NCBI GenBank assembly: GCA_964560325.1
Contig: CAZLLV010000033.1
Coordinates: forward strand, 1-21,768
Length of the DNA stretch: 21,768 nucleotides
Direction: 5' to 3'
Source of the DNA: CAZLLV01 sp964560325
GTDB lineage: Bacteria; Acidobacteriota; Thermoanaerobaculia; Multivoradales; DATKCC01
In this document: piece by piece, positions 14,040-21,245 of the stretch
How positions within the stretch are numbered: the stretch's first letter is position 1
Layout of the letters: every line of letters starts with the position of its first letter
Made by a program: the position numbers and the translations under genes
The notes under the pieces: model-generated
Seen by the model: only the letters and a program-made list of their open reading frames with translations
What the model was told of the DNA's origin: nothing
The model's database searches: none

Positions 14040-15872
14040 CTAAACGTCCTGCCCGTGCGTCCCCCCGTACATCCCCTCCAGCACGTCCGCCCAGGTCCGC
14101 TCCACCACCCTCCGCTTGATCGACATCTTCGGCGTCAGCTCGCCGGTCTCCTGCGAAAAGTCCCGCGGCAGGATGTGGATCTTCTTGATCGTCTCGTACG
14201 ACGCCAGCCGCGCGTTCAGATCCCGCACCGCCCCCTCGATCAACCCCGCCACCTCCGGCCGCGCCGCCAGCTCCGCGTACCCCGACGCCTCGATCCCCTG
14301 ATCCGCCGCCCACTTCCCGACCGTCTCCTCGTTGATCGTCACCAGCGCCACGCAGTACGGCCGCCGGTCCCCCAGCATCACCACCTGCGAGATGTACCGG
14401 CTGCTCGCCTTCAGCAGGTTCTCGATGTACTGCGGCGCGATGTTCTTCCCGCCCGCCGTTACGATGATGTCCTTCTTCCGGTCGGTGATCTTCAGGAAGC
14501 CCTCCGCGTCCATCTCCCCGATGTCCCCCGTGTGCAGCCACCCCTCCGCGTCGAGCGCCTCCGCCGTCGCCTCCGGCAGGTCGTGATAGCCCTGCATCAC
14601 GCCCGGCCCGCCGATCAGGATCTCCCCGTCCTCCGCGATCTTCACCTTCGTCCGGGGCAGCGGCAGGCCGACCGTGCCGAACTTGTACGCGTCTGGCCGG
14701 TTGACGAAGCTCGCGGCCGACGATTCGGTGAGCCCGTACCCCTCGAGCACCAGGAGGTCCGCGGCGTGGAAGAACTCCGCGATCTCGCGCGACAGCGGCG
14801 CGCCGCCGGAGACGAAGTACTTCACCTTGCCGCCGAAGCGGTTCTTCAGCTTCGAGAAGACCAGCTTGTCGGCGACCTTGTGCTTCACCGCCAGCAGACC
14901 CCCCGGCTCCTCGCCCCGCTGGCGCAGCGTCGAGACCTCCCGGCCGACAGACATCGACCACTCGAAGATCGCGAGCTTCAGCCCACCCGCCTCGCGCGCG
15001 CCGGAGACCACCTTGTTGTAGACCTTCTCGAAGATCCGCGGCACCGCCGGCATGGTGGTCGGAGCCACGGTGCCGACGTTGTCGATCAGCTCGTCGAGGT
15101 CGGAGTCGCAGGCGGTCGGCGAGTCGAGGTGGATGAACGCCACCTCGATCACCTTGGCGAACGAGTGGGCGAGCGGCAGGAAGAGGTAGGTCTTCTCGCC
15201 CGGCAGCAGCAGCGCGACCTCGGCGATCGCCTCCGCCTCGTGCACCCAGTTCGAGTGCGAAAGCACCACGCCCTTCGGCTTGCCGGTGGTACCCGAGGTG
15301 TAGATGAGCGTCGCCACGTCGTCCGGCCCCACGCCCTGCCAGGAGCGCTCGTAGGCGCCCGGGTTCTCCGCGTCCCACGCCTCGCCCATCGCTTCCAGAT
15401 CGCCGATCGTCAGGAACCAGTCGCCGCCGCCGGCCGGCGGCTCGCCGTCGATCACCACGACCCGCTTCAGTGCCGGGATCCGGTCGCGCACCTCCAGGAG
15501 CTTGGCCGCCTGCTCGGCGTTCTCGGCGAAGCAGAAGGTCGAGGCCGAGTCGGAGAGGATGTGCTCGCACTCCTCCGGCGTGTTCGAGGTGTAGACGGTG
15601 GTGGTGGCGCCGCCGGCGTCGAGGATGCCGAGGTCGACGATCACCCAGTCGGGCCGGGTGGCGCAGAGGATGGCGACCCGTTCGCCTTTCTGGAGCCCGA
15701 GCGCGAGGAGGCCGCAGGCGACGTGGTGGACGCGCCGGGCGACGTCGGCCCAGGTGAGGGTGTACCAGCCGGTGCCGGGGCGCACGCGGCCGTACATGGC
15801 GTCGTGGTCGGGGGTGGCGTCGACGCGGCGGTGGAAGAGGTCGGAGACGGAACGGATGGCGCCTTCGGCCAT
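14040..15872 (-). CDS. Long-chain fatty acid-CoA ligase (AMP-binding, FAA1-like)
   Basis: A 610-aa acyl-adenylate-forming enzyme that activates fatty acids to acyl-CoA using ATP. Core motifs are YTSGTTGKPKG (191-201), GYGLTES (378-384), GWLHTGD (444-450) and ITDRKKDIIVTAGGKNIAPQ (462-481). The insert-rich centre and the C-terminal ELTPKMSIKRRVV place it with the eukaryote-like FAA1/COG1022 long-chain group. In the last motif the Lys expected before the IKR triplet reads Ser584; Lys582 is nearby. The start ATG 15870-15872 has GAGGAG at about -8. The frame is open 48 codons further upstream but that part is Pro/Arg-rich and not family-like. The gene is divergent from the hydrolase at 16183 and flanked by palindromic elements A and B. 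Confidence 0.93.
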   Translation of the reverse strand: MAEGAIRSVSDLFHRRVDATPDHDAMYGRVRPGTGWYTLTWADVARRVHHVACGLLALGLQKGERVAILCATRPDWVIVDLGILDAGGATTTVYTSNTPEECEHILSDSASTFCFAENAEQAAKLLEVRDRIPALKRVVVIDGEPPAGGGDWFLTIGDLEAMGEAWDAENPGAYERSWQGVGPDDVATLIYTSGTTGKPKGVVLSHSNWVHEAEAIAEVALLLPGEKTYLFLPLAHSFAKVIEVAFIHLDSPTACDSDLDELIDNVGTVAPTTMPAVPRIFEKVYNKVVSGAREAGGLKLAIFEWSMSVGREVSTLRQRGEEPGGLLAVKHKVADKLVFSKLKNRFGGKVKYFVSGGAPLSREIAEFFHAADLLVLEGYGLTESSAASFVNRPDAYKFGTVGLPLPRTKVKIAEDGEILIGGPGVMQGYHDLPEATAEALDAEGWLHTGDIGEMDAEGFLKITDRKKDIIVTAGGKNIAPQYIENLLKASSRYISQVVMLGDRRPYCVALVTINEETVGKWAADQGIEASGYAELAARPEVAGLIEGAVRDLNARLASYETIKKIHILPRDFSQETGELTPKMSIKRRVVERTWADVLEGMYGGTHGQDV

Positions 15873-15929
15873 GGGCTCCTCGCTTTCTGCGGCTCGGTGT
15901 GCGTTGGGTGGGGCTGATCGTGCGGGGAG

Positions 15930-15935
15930 ATTGTA
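15930..15935 (-). promoter_or_regulatory. Candidate -10 box for the acyl-CoA synthetase gene
   Basis: TACAAT on the minus strand, the only AT-rich hexamer in the 310-bp divergent interval 15873-16182 facing this gene, about 57 nt before its start. No good -35 lies 16-18 nt upstream, so the assignment is tentative. Confidence 0.4.
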
Positions 15936-15988
15936 TCGCGGCGTCAGCCGGAGCAGGCGGGGGAGGAGGGAGTCCGGTGGCGGGGGAC

Positions 15989-16145
15989 GGACCGAGGGCG
16001 CGGGGCACCGGGGCACGGCGAGCGTGGGTGGGGATCATGGCGTAGGACGCTCGCCTCGGCGCGGTCCGCGCTTTCCCGGCGTGCACTGCCGCCGTTCGTG
16101 GCTCGCGCGGCCCGCGACGGTCCCGGTGCCCCGCGCCCTCGGTCC
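15989..16145 (+). repeat. Palindromic element B: 24-bp perfect inverted repeat around a 109-bp core
   Basis: Arms 15989-16012 and 16122-16145 are perfect inverted copies. A second stem, GGCGAGCGT (16017-16025) with ACGCTCGCC (16047-16055), is nested inside. The core shares CTCGCCTCG (16050-16058) and GGCGTGCACT (16078-16087) with element A, which lies in opposite orientation. The arms also share a CCGGGGC...CGG...GCGAGCG pattern. It occupies most of the 310-bp intergenic region between two divergent genes. Given the predicted transcription starts on both sides, it is probably in neither mRNA. Confidence 0.78.
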
Positions 16146-16167
16146 TCTGGGGTTGCCTGCGTCGTGG

Positions 16168-16176
16168 TGTTAGGTT
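16168..16176 (+). promoter_or_regulatory. Extended -10 promoter, probably leaderless, for the hydrolase gene
   Basis: TGT-TAGGTT fits the extended -10 consensus TGnTAnnnT and ends exactly 6 nt before the ATG at 16183, so transcription would begin at or next to the start codon. No -35 box or ribosome site is apparent. The same arrangement precedes the gene at 17857. Confidence 0.55.
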
Positions 16177-16182
16177 TCGGGC

Positions 16183-17796
16183 ATGTGGCGAATCCGTTTC
16201 CTGGCTCTGAGCTGTCTCTGGCTCGGGCTGACTTTCTCGCTCGCCGCCCAGGACTGGCGCGGGGAGGCGCGGGTGCGGGGGGTGGTGCTGGATGGGGACG
16301 GGGAGCCGCTCGGCGGGGCGCGGGTGGAGCTCGTGCTGCACGATCTCGAGGAGGGGCCGGCGGCGGTGGTGACGGGAGCGGAGGGGGAGTGGTCGTTCCC
16401 GCGGCTCGCGCCCGGGCTGTACGACCTGCGCGTCGAGGGGCCGGGTCACCTGCCCGCGGAGGGATGGCTGCGGGTGCCGGAGCAGGGGGCGCCCGAGCTG
16501 GTGCGCCTCGAGCTGCAGTCGCTCGACATCGTCACCCCGAGCTTCGCCGAGGGCGATCCGGCGGGGTCGGTCCGGCGCTGGCTCGCCTTCGGCGATGCGC
16601 TGCTCGCGAACGACCGGCCTTCCGACGCCCGGCGCGAGTACCGCAAGGTCCTCGCCACCCCCGGGGTCCTCTCGCCGGCGGCGCGGGCGGAGCTGCTGTC
16701 GACCATCGCCCGCACGCACTTCCTCGAAGGGCATGGACCCGCGGCGGAGGCGGCGCTCCAGGCGGCGCTGGTGGTGGCGCCCGCGGGCTCCGCCGAGGCC
16801 GAACGGGCGCGGCAGGTCTACCGGGCGCTGCTCGACGGTGCCGGCCGAGGCGAGGAGGCGGAGCGGTTCTTCGGGCGGCTGCGCCGCGAGCCCGCGGCGG
16901 TCGAGGCGGAGCTGGCGGACGTGCTGGCGGGGCGCGAGCCCGAGGCGGAGACGGCCGGGAGCGCCGAGTCGCCGGCCGGTCCGCCGGCGCGACCGGTCCT
17001 CGACCCCGAGCCGGGGCGCACCGGCCGCTACCGGACGGCCTTCGCCGCCGACGCCGGCAGCCCGCTCTCCGCTCCCGAGATCTACCTGGAGCGGTACGGG
17101 GTGGAGCGGGCGGCCGCCGAGCGGGGCGCTCCGGGCGGGCTCGGCTACGACCTGTCGGAGGAGTCGTTCGAGGTCTACGTGCCGGACGGGTACGAGCCGG
17201 GCGCCGGCTACGGCCTGCTGGTCTGGGTCAGCCCGACGCCGTTCGGCGGCGCCGAGTCGCCGGCGGTGCAGTCGGCGCTCGACCGGGCGAAGCTCCTCTG
17301 GGTGGGGGCCAACGACGCCGGCAACCCGCGGCCGAGCTGGGACCGCAGCGGCCTCGCCCTCGACGCGGCGCACCGCATGGCGGCGCTCTACGACCTCGAC
17401 CCGGAGCGCGTCTACGTCGCCGGCTACTCGGGCGGCGGGCGGATCGCGAGCGGCCTGGCGCTCCACTTTCCGGAGGTCTTCCGCGGCGCGTTCTCGGTCT
17501 ACGGCGTGAGCTGGTTCGAGGAGGTGCCGGTGCCCGACAAGCCGGGCGCCCACTGGCCGGCGTCGTTCGCGGCGCCGCGAGACGAGACGCTGCGCGACCT
17601 GCGCACCGGCAGCCGCTTCGTGCTGCTGACCGGCAGCCGCGACTTCAACAAGCCGCAGACGCGGGCGGTGCGGCGGGCGATGGAGGCGGCAGGGTTCGAG
17701 AGGTTGACCTACCTGGAGGTTCCGGGCGCGAGCCACTACGAGCTGCCGGACGGGGAGTGGTGGGCGAAGGCGTTCGCCGCTCTCGACCCGCCGTAG
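16183..17796 (+). CDS. Secreted alpha/beta hydrolase with carboxypeptidase-regulatory-like domain
   Basis: A 537-aa exported protein: signal peptide 1-23 (MWRIRFLALSCLWLGLTFSLAAQ). Residues about 30-105 form a carboxypeptidase-regulatory-like beta sandwich (VRGVVLDGDGEPLGGARVEL, GLYDLRVEGPGHL). A TPR-like helical stretch covers about 125-250, a Pro/Ala-rich linker 250-280, and an esterase-type alpha/beta hydrolase domain about 290-537. The putative triad is Ser416 (VAGYSGGGR), Asp487 (GSRDFNK) and His518 (GASHYELP). It resembles feruloyl- or PHB-depolymerase-type esterases in layout, but the substrate cannot be told; location is periplasmic or extracellular. An 8-bp hairpin follows the stop directly, and 60 nt separate it from the next gene, which seems to have its own promoter. 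Confidence 0.85.
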   Translation: MWRIRFLALSCLWLGLTFSLAAQDWRGEARVRGVVLDGDGEPLGGARVELVLHDLEEGPAAVVTGAEGEWSFPRLAPGLYDLRVEGPGHLPAEGWLRVPEQGAPELVRLELQSLDIVTPSFAEGDPAGSVRRWLAFGDALLANDRPSDARREYRKVLATPGVLSPAARAELLSTIARTHFLEGHGPAAEAALQAALVVAPAGSAEAERARQVYRALLDGAGRGEEAERFFGRLRREPAAVEAELADVLAGREPEAETAGSAESPAGPPARPVLDPEPGRTGRYRTAFAADAGSPLSAPEIYLERYGVERAAAERGAPGGLGYDLSEESFEVYVPDGYEPGAGYGLLVWVSPTPFGGAESPAVQSALDRAKLLWVGANDAGNPRPSWDRSGLALDAAHRMAALYDLDPERVYVAGYSGGGRIASGLALHFPEVFRGAFSVYGVSWFEEVPVPDKPGAHWPASFAAPRDETLRDLRTGSRFVLLTGSRDFNKPQTRAVRRAMEAAGFERLTYLEVPGASHYELPDGEWWAKAFAALDPP

Positions 17797-17815
17797 GGCG
17801 CGATCGCATCGCGCC
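17797..17815 (+). terminator. Hairpin directly after the hydrolase stop codon
   Basis: GGCGCGAT (17797-17804), loop CGC, ATCGCGCC (17808-17815): a perfect 8-bp stem starting at the first base after the TAG. There is no T-tract, so it is either a weak or Rho-assisted terminator or a 3-prime-end stabiliser. It separates the hydrolase from the propeller-TPR operon. Confidence 0.4.
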
Positions 17816-17841
17816 GCCTGGAAACTTCAATTGCCGGCCAT

Positions 17842-17850
17842 TGTTAGGAT
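17842..17850 (+). promoter_or_regulatory. Extended -10 promoter, probably leaderless, for the first CRTAC1-like gene
   Basis: TGT-TAGGAT fits TGnTAnnnT and ends exactly 6 nt before the GTG at 17857, the same geometry as upstream of 16183. The AGGA inside could instead serve as a Shine-Dalgarno sequence; the two readings are not exclusive. Confidence 0.5.
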
Positions 17851-17856
17851 CCGACG

Positions 17857-19695
17857 GTGAAGAAGCTGTTCATCGCGTCCGCCCTCGCCGCCCTCGCCGC
17901 CCTTCCGGCCGCGGGCGAGGACCTCTTCGTCGACCGTGCGGCCGAGCTGGGGATCGACTTCGTGCACTGGAACGGCATGACCGGCGAGCTCTGGTTCGCC
18001 GAGATGATGGGGCAGGGAGCGGCGCTCTTCGATTACGACGGCGACGGCGACCTCGACGTCTACCTCGTCCAGGGCGCTCGCCTGGGCGAGGGGGAGCCGG
18101 TCTTCCCGCCACGCCACCCGGAGCCGCTCTCCGACCGGCTGTACCGCAACGACCTGGAGATCGCGCCCGACGGCACCCGCACGCTCCGCTTCACCGACGT
18201 CACCGAAGAGAGCGGCATCGCGAAGCTCGCCCTCGGCTACGGCATGGGGGTGGCGGCCGGCGACTACGACGGCGACGGCCGCGTCGACCTCTACCTCACG
18301 AACCTCGGCCCCAACCAGATGCTGCGCAATCGAGGTGACGGCGAGTTCGAGGACACGACCGCGGAGACAGGCACCGGCGACCCGCTCTGGGGCGTGCCCG
18401 CGCTCTTCTTCGACTACGACCGCGACGGCCGGCTCGATCTGTTCGTCGGCAACTACGTCGACTGGCGGCTCGCCACCCACAAGCCGTGCACCAGCTTCGC
18501 CGGCGCCGTCGACTACTGCAGTCCGGCGTCGTTCAACCCGGAGCCCGACCGGCTGTTCCGCAACCTCGGGCCCGCCCCGGCGGGCGAGCCGCACGCGGGT
18601 CGGGTGCGGTTCGAGGACGTGACCGCCCGCTCGAAGATCGGCACCGAGTACGGCGCCGCCCTCGGCGCCGTGACCTCCGACTTCGACGGCGACGGCTGGC
18701 CCGACCTCTACGTGGCGAACGACGGCCTGCCGAATCAGCTCTGGCTCAACCGGAGGCCCAGCCCGGAGGGCGAATCGGGAGGAGTGACGTTCGAGAACGG
18801 TGCGCTGCTCGGCGGCTGCGCGGTCAACGAGGACGGCGAGCCGGAGGCGAGCATGGGCGTGGTCGCCGGGGACTTCGACGGCGACGGCTCCGACGACCTG
18901 TTCATGACCCACCTCGACCGCGAGACCAACACCTTCTACACCAACGACGGCACTGGCCTGTTCGAGGACCGGACGACCGAGAGCGGCCTCGGCGCGCCGA
19001 GCTTTCCCTACACCGGTTTCGGCGTGGCGCTCCTCGACTACGACCTCGACGGCTGGCCCGATCTGTTCGTGGCGAACGGAGCGGTGACCCTGATCGAGGA
19101 GCAGGCGCGCACGGGCTCGAAGCTGCCGCTCGCGCAGAGGAACCAGCTCTTCCGCGGCCTCGGCGGGGGGCGGTTCGAGGAGGTGACGGGCTCGGCCGGC
19201 GCGGTCTTCGACCTGCTGGAGGTGAGCCGCGGAGCGGCGGCCGGCGACGTGGACAACGACGGCGACCCGGACGTGCTGCTCGCCAACAACGCCGGTCCCG
19301 CGCGCCTGCTGATCCGGCAAGGCGAGCCGGCGGCGCCCTGGATCGGTCTGCGGGTGGTGACGCCGATCGAGGGTGCGGACGGCGCGGTCCGCGACGCCCT
19401 CGGCGCCCGCGTCGAGCTCCACCGCAAGGACGCCCGGATGCTCCACCGGCGGGTGCGGACCGACGGCAGCTACGCCTCGGCCGGCGATCCGCGCGTCGTC
19501 TTCGGGCTGGGAGACGGCGGGGCCGAGATCGAGAAGGTGGTGGTCCGCTGGCCGGACGGGCCGGTGGAGGCACCCGGCGCCGTCGAGGAGTTCCCGGCGC
19601 CGCCGTTCGGCGAGTACACGCGGCTGGTCCGGGGGACGGGGAAGCCGGTGGCGACCCGGCCCGCCGGCGAGCCGGACGAGGGCCCCGCGCCTTGA
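17857..19695 (+). CDS. FG-GAP/VCBS beta-propeller protein with ASPIC/UnbV C-terminal domain (CRTAC1-like)
   Basis: A 612-aa exported protein with signal peptide MKKLFIASALAALAALPAAG. Seven EF-hand-like DxDxDGxxD calcium loops are visible: about 59-69, 137-147, 187-197, 276-285, 340-349, 395-404 and 465-473. This fits an integrin-alpha-like seven-bladed propeller. Residues about 495-590 match the ASPIC/UnbV domain (DALGARVEL, TDGSYASAGDPRVVFGLG, VVVRWPDG). Cys211 and Cys221 in the third-blade loop may form a disulfide. Function in bacteria is not established; adhesion or extracellular scaffolding is usual speculation. The start is GTG with a clear signal peptide. The stop overlaps a TTG start of the TPR gene (TTGA, 19692-19695). 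A paralogue begins at 21242. Confidence 0.9.
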   Translation: MKKLFIASALAALAALPAAGEDLFVDRAAELGIDFVHWNGMTGELWFAEMMGQGAALFDYDGDGDLDVYLVQGARLGEGEPVFPPRHPEPLSDRLYRNDLEIAPDGTRTLRFTDVTEESGIAKLALGYGMGVAAGDYDGDGRVDLYLTNLGPNQMLRNRGDGEFEDTTAETGTGDPLWGVPALFFDYDRDGRLDLFVGNYVDWRLATHKPCTSFAGAVDYCSPASFNPEPDRLFRNLGPAPAGEPHAGRVRFEDVTARSKIGTEYGAALGAVTSDFDGDGWPDLYVANDGLPNQLWLNRRPSPEGESGGVTFENGALLGGCAVNEDGEPEASMGVVAGDFDGDGSDDLFMTHLDRETNTFYTNDGTGLFEDRTTESGLGAPSFPYTGFGVALLDYDLDGWPDLFVANGAVTLIEEQARTGSKLPLAQRNQLFRGLGGGRFEEVTGSAGAVFDLLEVSRGAAAGDVDNDGDPDVLLANNAGPARLLIRQGEPAAPWIGLRVVTPIEGADGAVRDALGARVELHRKDARMLHRRVRTDGSYASAGDPRVVFGLGDGGAEIEKVVVRWPDGPVEAPGAVEEFPAPPFGEYTRLVRGTGKPVATRPAGEPDEGPAP

Positions 19696-21245
19696 AGTCC
19701 TCGATCTCCCTCGGCTCGATCCTCCGGCGGATGCTGTCGATCGTCGTCCTCTGTGCCGTGGCGGCCGGGCTGGTTTCGATCCTGGAGCCGCCGGCGCCGG
19801 CCCAGGAGCCGCCGGCGCTCGAGCCGGTCCCGCGCCCGGAGCTCTCGAACCGCGAGCCGGCCGAGCGGCGCCAGATCGAGGAGACGCGCGCCGCGCTCGA
19901 CGCGTTGCTCGAGAGCGATTCGGTCGAGCCGGCGGCGCTGGCCCGTGCCTTCGGCGGCGTCGGGCGACTCTACCTGCTCTACGACCTGGTCGACCCCGCC
20001 CTGCCGGCGCTCGCCAACGCCGCGGCGCTCGCGCCGGAGGAGCACGCCTGGACCTACTACCTGGGCGTCGTCCACCAGCGCGAGGGGCGGCTCGACGCGG
20101 CGCGCGAGCGGTTCGAGCGCGCCGTCGAGCTGGCGCCCACCGACCTGCCGTCGCGATTCCGGCTGGCCGAGGTCGAGCTCGACGCCGGGCGCCTCGACGC
20201 GGCGGAGGCGGCGTACCGGGCGGCGCTCGAGCTGGCGGGCGAAGCGCCGGCGGCGGCCGCCGCCGAGGTCGGCCTCGGCCGCATCGCCTACGAGCGGGGC
20301 CGCACCGACGAGGCGATCGAGCGCTTCGAGCGCGCGCTGGCGCTCCAGCCCGGTGCCGACTCGATCCACCACCGCCTCGGCCTGGCCCACCGCGAGGCGG
20401 GAGATCTCGACGCCGCCCGCCGGCACCTCACCCTCAACCGCTCGACGCCGGTCGCCTACCCCGACCCGCTGATCGACGGGCTGACCGGGCTCCTCCAGGG
20501 GGCCTCGATCCGCTTCAAGTCGGGCAACCGCGCGATGGAGGAGGGGCGGATCGACGACGCGATCGACGAGTACGATCGGGCGGCGGAGGTGGCGCCCGAG
20601 GATCCGCTGGTGCACTACAACCTGGGGCTCGCGCTGACCCGCGCCGGCCGCCGCGCGGACGCCGTCGAGCGTTTCCGCACCGCCGTCGAGCTCGACCCCG
20701 GCTACCGCGACGCGCACTACAACCTGGCGGTCTCCCTCGTCGAGGAGGAGCGCTTCGGCGACGCGGCGGAGCACTTCGAGCGAGCGTGGTCGATCGATCC
20801 GCTCGACGCGTCGGCACGCAAGGCCGCCGACGAGGCGCGTTTCGCCGAGGCGACGGCGCTTCTGCGCGAGGGCCTCACGGCTGCGGCGCGCTCGGTGCTG
20901 GAGCGGGCGATCGCCGGCCGGCCGCCGCTCGACGTCTTCCCGCTCGTCCACCTGCTCGCCCGAATCCTCGCGACGGCGCCCGAGCCGGAGGTGCGCGACG
21001 GCGAGCGCGCGGTGGCGCTCGCCACCGAGGCGCTTCAGGCGAGCGTCAACGTCGATCACGCGGAGACGCTCGCGATGGCTTACGCGGAGGTGGGGGAGTG
21101 GGCGAAGGCGGTCGAGTGGCAGCGCCGGGTGGTCGACCGCGCGAGCGAGCGGGGCTTTCCGCCGGAGCGCGTGGAGAGGATCCGGGGCCGGCTGGAGCGC
21201 TACGAGCGCGGTGAGCCGACGCGCGCGCCGTGGGAGGAGCGGTGA
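19692..21245 (+). CDS. Exported or membrane-anchored TPR protein
   Basis: 517 aa from TTG 19692. The N-terminus (MKSSISLGSILRRMLSIVVL) is an uncleaved anchor or signal peptide with Arg-Arg before the hydrophobic core, then a Pro-rich stretch. At least six TPR units are recognisable, for example ALAPEEHAWTYYLGVVHQRE, GRLDAARERFERAVELAPTD, ALALQPGADSIHHRLGLAHR, EVAPEDPLVHYNLGLALTRA and ELDPGYRDAHYNLAVSLVEE, with a second helical block to about 500. TPRs mediate protein-protein contacts. I prefer TTG because it gives the 4-nt TTGA overlap and a positively charged n-region; ATG at 19731 would leave MLSIVVLCAVAAG without charge. Sandwiched between two CRTAC1-like genes and coupled to both, it is a likely binding partner of those propellers. 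Confidence 0.88.
   Translation: MKSSISLGSILRRMLSIVVLCAVAAGLVSILEPPAPAQEPPALEPVPRPELSNREPAERRQIEETRAALDALLESDSVEPAALARAFGGVGRLYLLYDLVDPALPALANAAALAPEEHAWTYYLGVVHQREGRLDAARERFERAVELAPTDLPSRFRLAEVELDAGRLDAAEAAYRAALELAGEAPAAAAAEVGLGRIAYERGRTDEAIERFERALALQPGADSIHHRLGLAHREAGDLDAARRHLTLNRSTPVAYPDPLIDGLTGLLQGASIRFKSGNRAMEEGRIDDAIDEYDRAAEVAPEDPLVHYNLGLALTRAGRRADAVERFRTAVELDPGYRDAHYNLAVSLVEEERFGDAAEHFERAWSIDPLDASARKAADEARFAEATALLREGLTAAARSVLERAIAGRPPLDVFPLVHLLARILATAPEPEVRDGERAVALATEALQASVNVDHAETLAMAYAEVGEWAKAVEWQRRVVDRASERGFPPERVERIRGRLERYERGEPTRAPWEER

Noticed and set aside
13822..17736. 1304-codon open frame on the minus strand
   Set aside because: It is antisense to the hydrolase, out of frame with the acyl-CoA synthetase, runs through both palindromic elements, and its translation is Arg/Ala/Pro-rich without domains: a GC-rich shadow.
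16098..18338. 746-codon plus-strand open frame overlapping the hydrolase
   Set aside because: Out of frame with the hydrolase and Gly/Arg/Ala low complexity; the hydrolase frame has a signal peptide, domains and a catalytic triad.
17827..19446. 539-codon minus-strand open frame
   Set aside because: Antisense to the CRTAC1-like gene, whose repeated DGDG loops create Val/Ala/Glu-rich open frames on the other strand.
18486..19691. Upstream extension of the TPR protein frame
   Set aside because: The frame is open but overlaps the CRTAC1-like gene out of frame and is Arg-rich; the signal peptide and TTGA overlap mark the real start at 19692.
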